In this document: positions 8,136 through 17,285 of the stretch, one piece after another | Position numbering within the stretch: the stretch's first letter is position 1 | Layout of the letters: the number at the start of each line of letters is the position of its first letter | Source: CAJXZP01 sp041563475 | GTDB lineage: Bacteria; Bacteroidota; Bacteroidia; Flavobacteriales_G; Salibacteraceae | Reading direction: 5' to 3' | Assembly (NCBI GenBank): GCA_041563475.1 | Contig: JBFFMY010000002.1 | Location: 54,157-118,156 of the forward strand | Length of the DNA: 64,000 nt | Position numbers and translations under genes: made by a program | Notes under the pieces: generated by a model | Databases searched by the model: none | The model's input: the letters and a program-made list of their open reading frames with translations, nothing else | What the model was told of the DNA's origin: nothing

Positions 8136-9419
8136 CTAAGGAGTGTAATCTATCGATTGCACTCTTTTTTTATGCCTAAATTTTTGAAGTAATTCGAGTT
8201 CCGACTCTGGTAAAATATGTCCATCCCATAAATAGGCATGCAATTTTTTGGCCGCATCAAAAACAGGTACATCCTTCTCACCTTGATCCCTGAGGAAATG
8301 AAAAAACTTCATTACCATAAAAACATTAAACCATCTATAAAACCTTTTTTGAAAACTCTCATAATTGGTCGTATACAATTTAATTTCCGCTATTTCCGTT
8401 TTCCAATTCACAGATTCTAAAAACTGAAGAGTTAAATTATCCGCAATATCCACCTCCGTATTATACAAGTTTCCAACTTCATTTAAGAAGTTCTTTAGGC
8501 GTATAAAAGATTCGAACTTACTCGTGTAAAACGTATAATCGTTTTTTTCTTTCATTTCCAGCATGGCTCTTCCAGTACCAAAAGGAACTCTATTAGAATC
8601 CCTATCAGAAGGGAAAACCGTAGAATTGGTTATAGTGCCCACTTCACCGGCCATCATAAGCTTTAGCATGAACCAAAAATCCTCACCAGCCTTTCTTCTA
8701 TTCATTCCTCCTTGTAAAACATAGGCATTTCTGGTAACTGCCATAGATGAACCAACCGTAAATTCTGCATATGGATGACCTGCAAAAATTAAAGCTGCTT
8801 GGTAATACCGTAGATGCAATTCATACTGAATGATGGCTTTCGTTTGAAAAGATTCTTCATCATGAATTGGGTGTTCGAAATTTATCGAACACCCTAAACT
8901 ATTTGGGTTAGATTTAAAAAAGCGCCACAATTCAACCAAATAATTTTTTGAACAGGTCGCATCGCCATCAAATGCAGCAATTACTGGATTTATAACCATA
9001 GAATCTTGAAGTCTACGAACGGCTTCATCCATGGCCACCTTTCGAGCTAAACCCGCTCCAGCATGTTTTTTGGGTAATTCTATTGGGTTTGATACTAAAT
9101 ATTTCAGACCTGAACTGGAATTCTTTATCGCCCATTCTTGAACTTCTAGAGCTATATTCTCGTTTAACTTTTGTATTTCCTTCGAAGTGTCTGAAGAATG
9201 ATTGATAATCACAATGACCTCCACATCAACTTCTGGCAATTCACAATGTTTTAACGATACTAAGGATTGAAGTAAATCAGATTCTGCCAAAGCAGGTAAA
9301 GTAATAACCAGACCCAAATTCGTTCTCTTCGCATGCGTAAATAACGGGGGCAAAAAAGTTTGACGTTTTACATATTTATCAATGGCTGAAATCAAGGAGC
9401 TACGCGGTATTTCATCCAA
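8136..9419 (-). CDS. GT-A fold (family 2-like) glycosyltransferase
   Basis: 427 residues. The nucleotide-sugar-binding region shows LGLVITLPALAE at about 35-46, VEVIVIINHSSD at about 67-78 and the DxD-type motif FDGDATCSKNY (Asp151/Asp153), followed by an acceptor region with GEDFWFML, typical of the (E/D)D-x-x-x motif in GT2 enzymes. No membrane span is evident. It transfers a sugar from a nucleotide donor to an unknown acceptor. The start overlaps the end of pdxH by 28 bases, and no shorter start fits, so the two are translated from one mRNA. The 3' end contains the terminator of the opposing THX gene. Confidence 0.75.
   Translation of the reverse strand: MDEIPRSSLISAIDKYVKRQTFLPPLFTHAKRTNLGLVITLPALAESDLLQSLVSLKHCELPEVDVEVIVIINHSSDTSKEIQKLNENIALEVQEWAIKNSSSGLKYLVSNPIELPKKHAGAGLARKVAMDEAVRRLQDSMVINPVIAAFDGDATCSKNYLVELWRFFKSNPNSLGCSINFEHPIHDEESFQTKAIIQYELHLRYYQAALIFAGHPYAEFTVGSSMAVTRNAYVLQGGMNRRKAGEDFWFMLKLMMAGEVGTITNSTVFPSDRDSNRVPFGTGRAMLEMKEKNDYTFYTSKFESFIRLKNFLNEVGNLYNTEVDIADNLTLQFLESVNWKTEIAEIKLYTTNYESFQKRFYRWFNVFMVMKFFHFLRDQGEKDVPVFDAAKKLHAYLWDGHILPESELELLQKFRHKKRVQSIDYTP
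8141..8171 (+). terminator. Intrinsic terminator of the THX gene, inside the convergent glycosyltransferase CDS
   Basis: GAGTGTAATC (8141-8150) pairs with GATTGCACTC (8155-8164) with one G-U pair and a TATC loop, followed by seven T residues. The glycosyltransferase stop codon is at 8136-8138, so this terminator also encodes the last residues of the opposite gene. Confidence 0.8.
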
Positions 9420-10045
9420 TCATTACCACTCTTTTTAAACACAATTCTATCGTGCAATCGAGCAGGCCGGCCTTGCCAAAATTCAAAATACGTTGCTTCA
9501 ATAAAATACCCTCCCCAATTACCCGGTCGAGGAACTTCCATGTCTTTGAACTTTTCATTAAAATGCTTAACCAAACTCTCCAACTCTGCCCTATTAACCA
9601 CCTTTTGACTTTGAGCGGAGGCCCACGCTCCAATCTGACTTTCACGTGGGCGATCGGCAAAATATGTATCACTTTCCTCGTCTGATAACCGACTCGCAAC
9701 ACCTTCCATACGGATTTGGCGCTCCATTTCCGGCCATAATATATTCACGGCAACATTAGGGTTTTGAGCTATCTCCTTTCCTTTACGACTCTCGAAATTC
9801 GAGTAAAATTTAAATCCTAAATCGGTAATTCCTCTATTATACACTACCCTCGAGGAAGGTTTTCCCTCCGGACTAACTGTAGATACCACCATGGCTTTTG
9901 GATCTAGAATTTGCGACCCAACCGCCTCTTCTAGCCATTTTGCGTATAATTCAATTGGGTTATCTCCTACTGAATTCTCATTTAATTCTTGAGATGTAAA
10001 CTCGTGCCTTATTTTATTTAAGTAATTTGAAACTTCTTCAATCAT
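9392..10045 (-). CDS. pdxH: Pyridoxamine 5'-phosphate oxidase
   Basis: 217 residues, the family length. It oxidises pyridoxamine or pyridoxine 5'-phosphate to pyridoxal phosphate with FMN. Visible signatures are the FMN-binding stretch PSSRVVYNRGI, FYSNFESRKGKEI, ARLHDRIVF near the end (the conserved R-L-H-D-R), and the C-terminal MKYRVAP (usually RL-x-P). PESQIGAWASAQSQ is also diagnostic. The start overlaps the stop of the upstream XrtF-associated gene by 4 bases, and the 3' end overlaps the glycosyltransferase, so it lies within a four-gene operon. Its link to exosortase may be only positional. Confidence 0.96.
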   Translation of the reverse strand: MIEEVSNYLNKIRHEFTSQELNENSVGDNPIELYAKWLEEAVGSQILDPKAMVVSTVSPEGKPSSRVVYNRGITDLGFKFYSNFESRKGKEIAQNPNVAVNILWPEMERQIRMEGVASRLSDEESDTYFADRPRESQIGAWASAQSQKVVNRAELESLVKHFNEKFKDMEVPRPGNWGGYFIEATYFEFWQGRPARLHDRIVFKKSGNDWMKYRVAP

Positions 10046-10488
10046 TCTTTTTTTGATTTTGAAATTTCCATACGCTGATTATAGAACAGCGCAGGAATTA
10101 AAACTAATGTAATTACTGGATGAATTAATATCCTTCTTACATAAAACAAATATCTATATTGTTCGGAATCGGAATTTATAATCAATAGTATTAATACCGG
10201 AGTTAAAATAATAAAAACTCCCACTAAAATAGTTGCCGTAAGTTTAACTATTGATTTTGAATTAAATAACACTTGAACCAAAGCCATAGTTAAAATGGAA
10301 TTGGCTAAAAATCGCAACATCAAAGACCCCGAATATTTCCACATATTCATCTCGGGTAATTGCAATTTCGAATAATCCGAATGGTGAAAAAAATCAATTA
10401 AAGGATCATAAAACAATTTAGACCCAAATACTCTAACCGAAATAAATCCCGCTATAATTAACGCTATAACCAATACCCTATTTTTCAT
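10042..10488 (-). CDS. Exosortase F system-associated membrane protein
   Basis: 148 residues, with about four hydrophobic segments (roughly 5-20, 55-75, 82-105, 120-140). The N-terminal signature VRVFGSKLFYDPLIDFF and LPEMNMWKYSGSLMLRFLAN match the small family found beside XrtF in Flavobacteriia. The C-terminus is basic. It overlaps xrtF by 11 bases and pdxH by 4. The family has no known biochemical activity; an inner-membrane partner of XrtF is likely from its constant co-occurrence. Confidence 0.83.
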   Translation of the reverse strand: MKNRVLVIALIIAGFISVRVFGSKLFYDPLIDFFHHSDYSKLQLPEMNMWKYSGSLMLRFLANSILTMALVQVLFNSKSIVKLTATILVGVFIILTPVLILLIINSDSEQYRYLFYVRRILIHPVITLVLIPALFYNQRMEISKSKKE

Positions 10489-11017
10489 TGGTTGCTAAAA
10501 CAATAAATTTCACCCAAAAAACCCATAAAATAAAAACTGTTCCGTAAATAATTGCTGGAAACAAATAATCATGTGCTATATAAATATAATTAGGATAATA
10601 CAGAACAATCATTGCAATTAAATAAATCCTGACAATATTGGAAAGATAGATCATCACTAAACCTAATGGTCCAAACCACAAGTAAGATTTGAATTTGCCC
10701 GTAAATGCAATAATAAATGCTAAAAATAAAATCATTACGCTAATCGCATTACACCCTTCAATCATTGTTACAACCGGTACTCCGAAATAATGAATTTCAG
10801 AAAATGGGGCCTCACAAGAATAAAAAGTGGAAATTTGAGGTAAAGAAAGGGATAATAATTTCGCGACCTGCTCAGTAACAAATGTTGTCGCAGAATCTAA
10901 ATGGTCAATATACCCGCTTAAATAGCCATTGTAAATCAACACTCCGGCAATATAGACTCCGAAAAACTTGGCTAAAAAAAGCCAAACTGATTTGTATTCT
11001 GAAAAAATATTCATCAT
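10478..11017 (-). CDS. xrtF: Exosortase XrtF
   Basis: 179 residues with several membrane spans. The exosortase/archaeosortase catalytic triad is visible: Cys89 in VTMIEGCNAISV, Arg130 in SNIVRIYL, and His149 in YIAHDYLFP. XrtF is the short Bacteroidota exosortase, a membrane transpeptidase-like enzyme proposed to process proteins carrying a C-terminal sorting signal. It is the first gene of the minus-strand operon with the XrtF-associated protein and PdxH. MMN offers two adjacent starts. I see no obvious XrtF target gene nearby, and the target repertoire of XrtF is poorly known. Confidence 0.9.
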   Translation of the reverse strand: MMNIFSEYKSVWLFLAKFFGVYIAGVLIYNGYLSGYIDHLDSATTFVTEQVAKLLSLSLPQISTFYSCEAPFSEIHYFGVPVVTMIEGCNAISVMILFLAFIIAFTGKFKSYLWFGPLGLVMIYLSNIVRIYLIAMIVLYYPNYIYIAHDYLFPAIIYGTVFILWVFWVKFIVLATNEK

Positions 11018-11079
11018 AACAAATGTATTCTAATTGCAGGTTTTATTGATGATGTAAGTCAAACGATTAATTTTGTATC

Positions 11080-11682
11080 ATGGAAAAACAACTACCAAAA
11101 GATTTTAAAATTCAATTGAAATTTGATACCCCACCAGCTTGGATTGATTCTGTTTTAAAAAACTTCGATACTTTTTTAATTGATCATGCCGATAATGAAA
11201 GAAAAGCATCCAATATGGCACTAAGTTTTATTGCGAAGGCACCCGAAAAAACGGAAATGATATCTGAACTTATTGATATCGCTTTAGAAGAATTGGTGCA
11301 TTTTAAACAAGTATATAAAGTGATGACCAAGCGAGGACTCTCATTCCCAAAGGAAATTGAAAAGGATGAGTACATTAACCGTTTTATTAAGTCCTGCAGA
11401 TCCGGTTGGAAAGAACGTTTTTTGGATAGACTTCTCGTTGCTTCTATAGTGGAAACACGTGGTGCAGAGCGATTTAGAATAGTTTCAGAGAATCACCCAG
11501 AATCGGAAATCCAGGATTTTTATACGATGTTGTATAAAAGCGAAGATCGACATGGAAACATATTTGTTGAAATGGCTCTTTTATACTACGAATATGAAGA
11601 AGTAATGAAACGATTGAATGAAATGGTGGTCATTGAAGCTGAAATTTGTAGCGAACTACCTTTTAAAGGATTAGTGCATTAG
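11080..11682 (+). CDS. miaE: tRNA-(ms2io6A)-hydroxylase MiaE
   Basis: 200 residues with a ferritin-like four-helix arrangement. Two E-x-x-H di-iron motifs are visible, E71-LV-H74 (ALEELVHF) and E155-DR-H158 (SEDRHGN), plus Glu40 (DNERKAS) and Glu125 (IVETRGAERF). The enzyme hydroxylates the isopentenyl group on A37 of tRNAs reading UNN codons, acting after MiaA and MiaB; miaA lies at 23.4 kb. It is monocistronic, with its own short leader after the divergent xrtF. It is convergent with the DUF4301 gene, with a 4-base gap and no clear terminator. Confidence 0.95.
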   Translation: MEKQLPKDFKIQLKFDTPPAWIDSVLKNFDTFLIDHADNERKASNMALSFIAKAPEKTEMISELIDIALEELVHFKQVYKVMTKRGLSFPKEIEKDEYINRFIKSCRSGWKERFLDRLLVASIVETRGAERFRIVSENHPESEIQDFYTMLYKSEDRHGNIFVEMALLYYEYEEVMKRLNEMVVIEAEICSELPFKGLVH

Positions 11683-11686
11683 CCAA

Positions 11687-13129
11687 TCACCTTTTAGGTT
11701 GATGGGCAGGTTGCAATAAATCGTTTACGGTCTTTACGGGATGAAAAGTTTCAATAGGGACCTCTACAAATACCGTCAACCAATCTGCCATAGCGCCATT
11801 CCATAAACCAGGATACTCAATCACTTTAATGTCTTCTCCTTCAATTGATTTAGATGATACAAAAAATGTTTTTTCATTGATATAATTCAGTAGATTAAAT
11901 TTCTTTCCCGTATAATCTCTCAAGCCACAAACCATATCAACAGGATTAAAATGAGTAGCGGAATTCAATATGTCTTGAACGTTATTATCTTCCAAATTCA
12001 TCTGGGCAGTTTCCACTATTTGGACAGAATTACCCACCCAAAAAGGACCTCCTCCAGCCTTTCCTTCGTTTTTAACCATTCCGCACACACGTATAGGTTT
12101 ATTTAGAGCATCAAAAATATCTTTAGGGTTTTGCTTTACAGAAATACTAAACTCATTTGAAATAAACTGAACAATAGCATTCAATCTTGATTCCGACAAA
12201 CTAGCGGATTTCAATTCCGACAGAATAGTAAATACCTCCCGTTGTAGTTTTAGCAAAATTGACCCAAGTACTTTTTTATTTTTTACTACAACATCTTGAA
12301 ATTCAACTCGAACGATGTTATCAATGTTTTTAATGAAAACAATGTCTGCTTCCAATTCATTAAGATTATGAATCAAAGCCCCATGTCCTCCAGGTCTTAA
12401 AACTAAATTTCCGTCAGCATCATGAACTAATTCATCCTGTGAATCAAGAGCTACAGTATCCGTTGAACTAGACTGGGTAGAAAAGGTTACATCAATTTCT
12501 GATTTTCCAAGGTTACTCAAATAATCATATATAGTTTCCAAATGATTTTTCACAAGGGTTTCATGTTCTGGTGAAATAGTAAAATGAAATCGGGAAACAT
12601 TTTGATCCATCACATATTTAATTCCTTCAATGAGTTGATCATCAATAGCTTTATGCGTTTCAGAATCATACTTATGAAAATCAATCATAGCTTTAGGTAG
12701 ATTTCCATAGTTTAACCCATCTTCCGACAACACTTTATTAATAATGGCCAGACTATTGTCCATTTCCTTCTCGGAAAGTAAACTTGATACTTTATCAAAA
12801 AATGCAAATTTTGAGAGATTCTCTAAAAATTCACTTACAAGTTCCTGTTCATTTTCTGGGTCGTATAAATGCTTAAACATTCGAGTTGCTGCACCGGAGG
12901 CGGGAGTGAAAACTAGTATTTTTTTCCCACTAATTTCAATCTCATAATTCGAAACTAAATCATCCAATTCCTTTTGATTGAATTTTATTATCCCATCACC
13001 AATGGTACATGGACGTATCAAATCCAAAGGCTCTGGTCCAGCCTTCAATTGTTCGTATTGTTTTAAAACAGTTTCCATCGGAATACCCAATACATTTAAT
13101 CTTGTTTTATCTTCTTGTGAAATTTTCAT
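11687..13129 (-). CDS. DUF4301 family protein
   Basis: 480 residues, cytoplasmic. It has the DUF4301 hallmarks near the N-terminus (ILVFTPASGAATRMFKHLYD, about 70-89), and RPGGHGALIHNLNELEADI in the middle. The P-G-G-H-G motif and the N-terminal glycine-rich loop resemble sugar-nucleotide pyrophosphorylases, so a nucleotidyltransferase-like fold is plausible, but no reaction is proven. The ATG lies directly against the stop of the TonB-like gene (13130), so they form one operon. It is well conserved in Bacteroidota and often found near cell-envelope genes. Confidence 0.75.
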   Translation of the reverse strand: MKISQEDKTRLNVLGIPMETVLKQYEQLKAGPEPLDLIRPCTIGDGIIKFNQKELDDLVSNYEIEISGKKILVFTPASGAATRMFKHLYDPENEQELVSEFLENLSKFAFFDKVSSLLSEKEMDNSLAIINKVLSEDGLNYGNLPKAMIDFHKYDSETHKAIDDQLIEGIKYVMDQNVSRFHFTISPEHETLVKNHLETIYDYLSNLGKSEIDVTFSTQSSSTDTVALDSQDELVHDADGNLVLRPGGHGALIHNLNELEADIVFIKNIDNIVRVEFQDVVVKNKKVLGSILLKLQREVFTILSELKSASLSESRLNAIVQFISNEFSISVKQNPKDIFDALNKPIRVCGMVKNEGKAGGGPFWVGNSVQIVETAQMNLEDNNVQDILNSATHFNPVDMVCGLRDYTGKKFNLLNYINEKTFFVSSKSIEGEDIKVIEYPGLWNGAMADWLTVFVEVPIETFHPVKTVNDLLQPAHQPKR

Positions 13130-13891
13130 TTATTGATCTATAAAACGATAGGTAATACTTCCCATTTGAATTTTGGGAGCACTTGATTTAGAATTAAATA
13201 TGGTTGATTTAGCTCCTTTTATTGCCGCATCCAACAAACAAGGATCACTTGTTTTTGAAGATTGTTCATCAATTTTTACTGAAACCACCCTACCCGACTG
13301 ATTCACTGCAATATTAACCACAACCACACCTCCATATTGACACATATAAACGGGTACATCCAAACGTGTATCGAAACGGTTTTCTAGTTTATAAGTGATG
13401 TTTGTATTTCCTTGATAAGCGGCTTCCGAACGTGGTTTTTGCTCCACTACCTCCTCCAAATTTTTGTTCTTTTTTGAATCCAGCATGTCATCTATTTGCT
13501 CCTGAGAATATCCGTACCCAGCATCCCTTTGCTCTTCAATTACTTTTTGCTCTAATTCCTTTAATTCTTGTTCGAGTTGTTTGTCAAAACTCTCTTTACT
13601 TTTTGTGCTCGGTTCTCGGTTATACTCGTTGTATTCTCCTTTCTTCACATTCTCAGGAGCAGATTCATTGACTCCTTTATTAGAATAATTATCCGCATTT
13701 ACTTTTTTTAATGCGGCAAGTTCTTCTTCTATTTTTTCTTCGGGTTCTTCGGGAAAATTAATGACAATGATGCTTTCGTCATCTATATCAACTTTAGGCA
13801 AATATGTATACACGGAAAAAACCAATATAAAGAAATGGAATAAAATCGTTCCAAGTACACTAAACTTATGCCTAATCAGGAATTTAAACAT
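13130..13891 (-). CDS. TonB-like energy transducer protein
   Basis: 253 residues. One N-terminal membrane helix (residues 11-30, SVLGTILFHFFILVFSVYTY) is followed by a highly charged Glu/Lys-rich spacer (about 40-160), as in TonB, which spans the periplasm. The C-terminal 90 residues (YGGVVVVNIAVNQSGRVV, then a helix with DAAIKGAK, then IQMGSITYRFIDQ) have the TonB-C-like fold. TonB transmits proton-motive force from ExbB/ExbD to outer-membrane receptors; none of these genes is adjacent. A role as a TonB-domain adaptor is also possible. The upstream WG-repeat gene ends 11 bases before it. Confidence 0.78.
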   Translation of the reverse strand: MFKFLIRHKFSVLGTILFHFFILVFSVYTYLPKVDIDDESIIVINFPEEPEEKIEEELAALKKVNADNYSNKGVNESAPENVKKGEYNEYNREPSTKSKESFDKQLEQELKELEQKVIEEQRDAGYGYSQEQIDDMLDSKKNKNLEEVVEQKPRSEAAYQGNTNITYKLENRFDTRLDVPVYMCQYGGVVVVNIAVNQSGRVVSVKIDEQSSKTSDPCLLDAAIKGAKSTIFNSKSSAPKIQMGSITYRFIDQ

Positions 13892-13902
13892 GCAAACTGC
13901 AA

Positions 13903-16005
13903 TTAGTACTCTTCTTTATAAAAATAACCTCTTTTTTCTATTGAAAACAACTTAACTCCCTCTCCATTTTCTAGCATAATTACATCATTGTCAATCCAAT
14001 CAATATTGGTAAAATATACTGGAACAATGGTTGAATCTTGATAATTCAAAACCCCCTTTAAACCGTTTTTTTCTACAAGTAAATATACCGAATCAAGAAC
14101 GGAAATTTTATCATAACCAAACGGAATTACCACCTCGTTATTTTGATTAATTACACCAAAAGCAGAATCCTTTTTTACAATGGCGTAACCATGGTGAAAA
14201 TCATATGCTTGATTATATGTATAGGGAATTACCAATTTAACATCCGAATTGGCATACCCCCATAAATTACCTTTACGCACCGCTGTTAGTTCCTTATTAA
14301 AACTTCCTACATCCGTGAAAATTGCTGGATATACCCGGTTTCCAAGGGTATCAATTATCCCAACCTTTTCCTTCACAATTACTTTAGCGTACCCTTTATT
14401 AAACTGACTATAGCTCAACGTAAAATCATTGTATCCAAATTCTTCCTTTATTACCTGCTCACCTAGCCTATTTAGATACACAAAGTACTGGTCTTTAACC
14501 GCAATCGCTCGATTATTTGAAAATTTACCAATCAAATCGAATGTAAATGGAACAATGGTATCCCCACTAAAATTTAAAACACCAGTATATTCTTTCGTTT
14601 TTGCGATACACAAGCTCGAATCTATCAGGACGGATTCATAAATCGGTTCCACGAGAACATTTCCTGAATCATTTATTACGCCATAACCTGAATCATTTTT
14701 TATAATTGCTTTTGTATGGTGAAAATCAAATGCCGTTTCATATATAAATGGAATTGCAGAATCGCCCTCAGAATTAAAATATCCATACAAATTATCTTTG
14801 CTTGCGTAAATTAGGTTTTCGGAAAACTCTCCCATCTCATCATAAACCAATGGAATAATAATATCTCCTAAATAATTAATTACACCATACTGTTCACTAA
14901 CACTAACAACAGCTAAATGATTAGAAAAAGAAAAAACATCATCAAATAAATGTTTAAATATTAGCTTTCCATGTTTATCAATAAAAACCGATTTACCCAT
15001 AAACCCAACACTCGCCTTTCCTTCTGAAAAATTGGAAACCCATGAATATTGCGGATTAATTAACCAATTCCCTGTGGTGTCAATAAAACCCCATAACCCT
15101 TCCTTTTTTGCAGGATAAAATGTGGTCATCGAAAGCTCTAAATCGTTTCTGAGATCCTCTTTAAAAGGATAAAGCGGAAAATCAATCATAAATTCAAATA
15201 TTTGAGCAGGTGAAAATTCACTTGTTCTCATTTTGTAAATAGTAGACCATGCCTTTTTTACATTCTTATTATTTGGATTTTCCTTTATAAACGTTTCATA
15301 CGACTCGATTTTCCCATCTTGAATATATAATTGGTAAACCATTTCTTGCGCATCCTTAGCATACGGGTTATTTGGATACTTCTCGGCAAATTCTTTAAAA
15401 CTTTGCGCATCACCAAGAAGAGTCATTTCTTGATATTCTAGAATTTGTAGTTGCTTTTTAGCAGAGTTATAATCTCCAGAATTAGGATATTGATTTAAGA
15501 AATAATTCCAGGCATCTATTGAATTAGAATCAACAGCAATCAAATATGCAGCATGATTGCGTAATTTTAAGGCTTCCTCATAATCAGATGAATGTGCGTG
15601 ATCACTAATGAACTTTTGATAGGATTGTAAGGTGTTTTCCTCCGTTGCTCGAATAAAAAAGAAGGTAGATATAAATACTTTTTCTTTTAAAATTGAATTC
15701 TCATCAATTCCGAACTCTTTTAGTTTTTCCCGATCCTTATCAGAACTCAATAAAAATAAACTGTCGCATAAATTCACAAATTTATTGGCCGAATCAATAT
15801 TGAAAAAGGGACTTTTCTCTGCGTCATACACTTTACTTAAACCGTATGCAGCAGGAACGGGCTTCTTTTTAAGCGACTTTTCAAATATTTTTTTCGCTTC
15901 AAAGTAATTGAACATTTGCAACGCTTCGAACCCTTTGTCGATCTTCGCTCCAAATGCCAAGTTTACCGTTATAATAAATCCAATTACACCAAATAATCTC
16001 CGCAT
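13903..16005 (-). CDS. Secreted protein with TPR-like region and WG repeats
   Basis: 700 residues. A signal peptide (MRRLFGVIGFIITVNLAFGA) is followed by an alpha-helical TPR/Sel1-like region to about 280. The rest holds about nine repeats of the WG type, for example EGLWGFIDTTGNWLINPQY, YGVINYLGDIIIPLVYDEMG, LYGYFNSEGDSAIPFIYE and SGYGVINDSGNVLVEPIYE: a Trp/Tyr-Gly-x-I/V core, x-G-x, then P-x-Y. WG repeats are predicted beta-strand scaffolds of unknown function in bacterial secreted proteins. It probably starts the operon with the TonB-like and DUF4301 genes. The repeats are diverged, not recent copies. Confidence 0.8.
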   Translation of the reverse strand: MRRLFGVIGFIITVNLAFGAKIDKGFEALQMFNYFEAKKIFEKSLKKKPVPAAYGLSKVYDAEKSPFFNIDSANKFVNLCDSLFLLSSDKDREKLKEFGIDENSILKEKVFISTFFFIRATEENTLQSYQKFISDHAHSSDYEEALKLRNHAAYLIAVDSNSIDAWNYFLNQYPNSGDYNSAKKQLQILEYQEMTLLGDAQSFKEFAEKYPNNPYAKDAQEMVYQLYIQDGKIESYETFIKENPNNKNVKKAWSTIYKMRTSEFSPAQIFEFMIDFPLYPFKEDLRNDLELSMTTFYPAKKEGLWGFIDTTGNWLINPQYSWVSNFSEGKASVGFMGKSVFIDKHGKLIFKHLFDDVFSFSNHLAVVSVSEQYGVINYLGDIIIPLVYDEMGEFSENLIYASKDNLYGYFNSEGDSAIPFIYETAFDFHHTKAIIKNDSGYGVINDSGNVLVEPIYESVLIDSSLCIAKTKEYTGVLNFSGDTIVPFTFDLIGKFSNNRAIAVKDQYFVYLNRLGEQVIKEEFGYNDFTLSYSQFNKGYAKVIVKEKVGIIDTLGNRVYPAIFTDVGSFNKELTAVRKGNLWGYANSDVKLVIPYTYNQAYDFHHGYAIVKKDSAFGVINQNNEVVIPFGYDKISVLDSVYLLVEKNGLKGVLNYQDSTIVPVYFTNIDWIDNDVIMLENGEGVKLFSIEKRGYFYKEEY

Positions 16006-16108
16006 GATTCTTCTTTGAGCCGCAAAAATATAGGATTAAAACGCTTGAGTTAAGCCCAAACTTGCTATTTATAAACAATGAAATATTTTTTGTGAATTAC
16101 GGATTATT

Positions 16109-16690
16109 TCAGAGTTTTATTTTTCCACTTTCTATCCGTTGAACAATGAACTCAATATCTTTATCTTCCCCTTCGGGAGCATATTCTGACTTTAAATTAT
16201 GTCCGAAAACTCTAGCCAAACCTTGCCAGAAAAATGCGGAAAATTTACCCCGTAATTCTTCCAACAAATAATAGGACGTGTTTCCGGTCTCCCGATCTAA
16301 TAATTTAATTAAAATTCTACCCTCCGAAATAGTGAGCTCCCGAAGTTGACCTTCGTATTCCGACACAATTTCTTTTTCAATTCGTTTGTAGAATTTCGTT
16401 TTTTCTTTCGGTGAAGTTACTAGGGCTAATTCATCTGCATATTCTTCTAATTTCAAATTTGCTAAATGGGCCAATGGATATACTTTCACTACTTTTCTTT
16501 GCAGCTTCAAGAACTTATTGTACTCATATTTTGATTTCCACGTACGTTTTGCCGTAAACTCATAATTAGAAAGGGTGATTTCAGGAATTGTATCTCCATC
16601 CACCACCCTAGCACGTAAAATATGTCCGGTTTCTTGAGCTAAAACCCCAACAAAAAAAACACTTAATAATATGGTTACTAGTATTTTCAC
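16109..16690 (-). CDS. DUF4294 family secreted protein
   Basis: 193 residues. It has an N-terminal signal peptide (MKILVTILLSVFFVGVLAQ) and the DUF4294 signatures: VVDGDTIPEITL, RKVVKVYPLAHLA, and later ISEGRILIKLLDRETGNTSY and FWQGLARVFGHNLKSEY. The family occurs across Bacteroidota and has no known function; the regular helix content suggests a periplasmic scaffold. The gene is followed by the WG-repeat gene after about 100 bases and preceded by tpx after about 55 bases, all on the same strand. Confidence 0.83.
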   Translation of the reverse strand: MKILVTILLSVFFVGVLAQETGHILRARVVDGDTIPEITLSNYEFTAKRTWKSKYEYNKFLKLQRKVVKVYPLAHLANLKLEEYADELALVTSPKEKTKFYKRIEKEIVSEYEGQLRELTISEGRILIKLLDRETGNTSYYLLEELRGKFSAFFWQGLARVFGHNLKSEYAPEGEDKDIEFIVQRIESGKIKL

Positions 16691-16745
16691 AATTTTAATA
16701 ACTTTATAAAGTTACATTTATTTCATGATACTAGTCAAAATTGAG

Positions 16746-17258
16746 CTACGCTAATAACTCATCTACTTTCGCTAATATCACTTCGTAATTTGGTTCCTCT
16801 AAAATATCAGCCGACATTTCGGTATGTATTACTTTGTTGTCTTGGTTTAGAACAAATACAACGCGAGCCAAAAGTCCTTTTAAAGCTCCTTCTACCATTT
16901 CTACACCAAAATCTTTGCCAAAATCACCATATCGAAAATCAGAAAGAGTAACAATATTTTCAATCCCATCTGTTTCACAAAATCTTTTGGCAGCAAAAGG
17001 TAAATCTTTAGAAATCACAATTCCAGTAACCCCATTTCTTTTAGATAATTCAGAATTAAACCTTCTAGTTTCCGCTTGGCAAACTCCCGTGTCTAAACTC
17101 GGAACTGAAATAAGCACCTTAACTTTAGATTCAATATCATAAATACTAATTTCATTTAAATCTCTCGTCACTAGGGTAACATCCTCCGCCATAACTCCAG
17201 GTTCCGTAACATCGTCAATTAATTGAATCGGAAAACCTTTTAATTTTATTTTATCCAT
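16746..17258 (-). CDS. tpx: Thiol peroxidase (atypical 2-Cys peroxiredoxin)
   Basis: 170 residues from the ATG at 17258; the upstream extension MLSIIKIKNA is not family-like. The peroxidatic Cys60 (SVPSLDTGVCQAETRRF) and resolving Cys94 (AAKRFCETDGIEN) are in the Tpx arrangement. The enzyme reduces hydrogen peroxide and alkyl hydroperoxides with electrons from thioredoxin, in the cytoplasm or periplasm (no signal peptide is visible). A promoter with both boxes lies at 17286-17313. The downstream DUF4294 gene may be cotranscribed. It complements bacillithiol synthesis (bshB1 at 42.7 kb) in thiol redox defence. Confidence 0.95.
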   Translation of the reverse strand: MDKIKLKGFPIQLIDDVTEPGVMAEDVTLVTRDLNEISIYDIESKVKVLISVPSLDTGVCQAETRRFNSELSKRNGVTGIVISKDLPFAAKRFCETDGIENIVTLSDFRYGDFGKDFGVEMVEGALKGLLARVVFVLNQDNKVIHTEMSADILEEPNYEVILAKVDELLA

Positions 17259-17285
17259 TGCATTCTTTATTTTAATAATTGAAAG

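Noticed and set aside
9412..9702. Overlapping ORFs of 96 codons (minus) and 77 codons (plus) within pdxH
   Set aside because: They lie inside a complete PdxH reading frame and show no family features.
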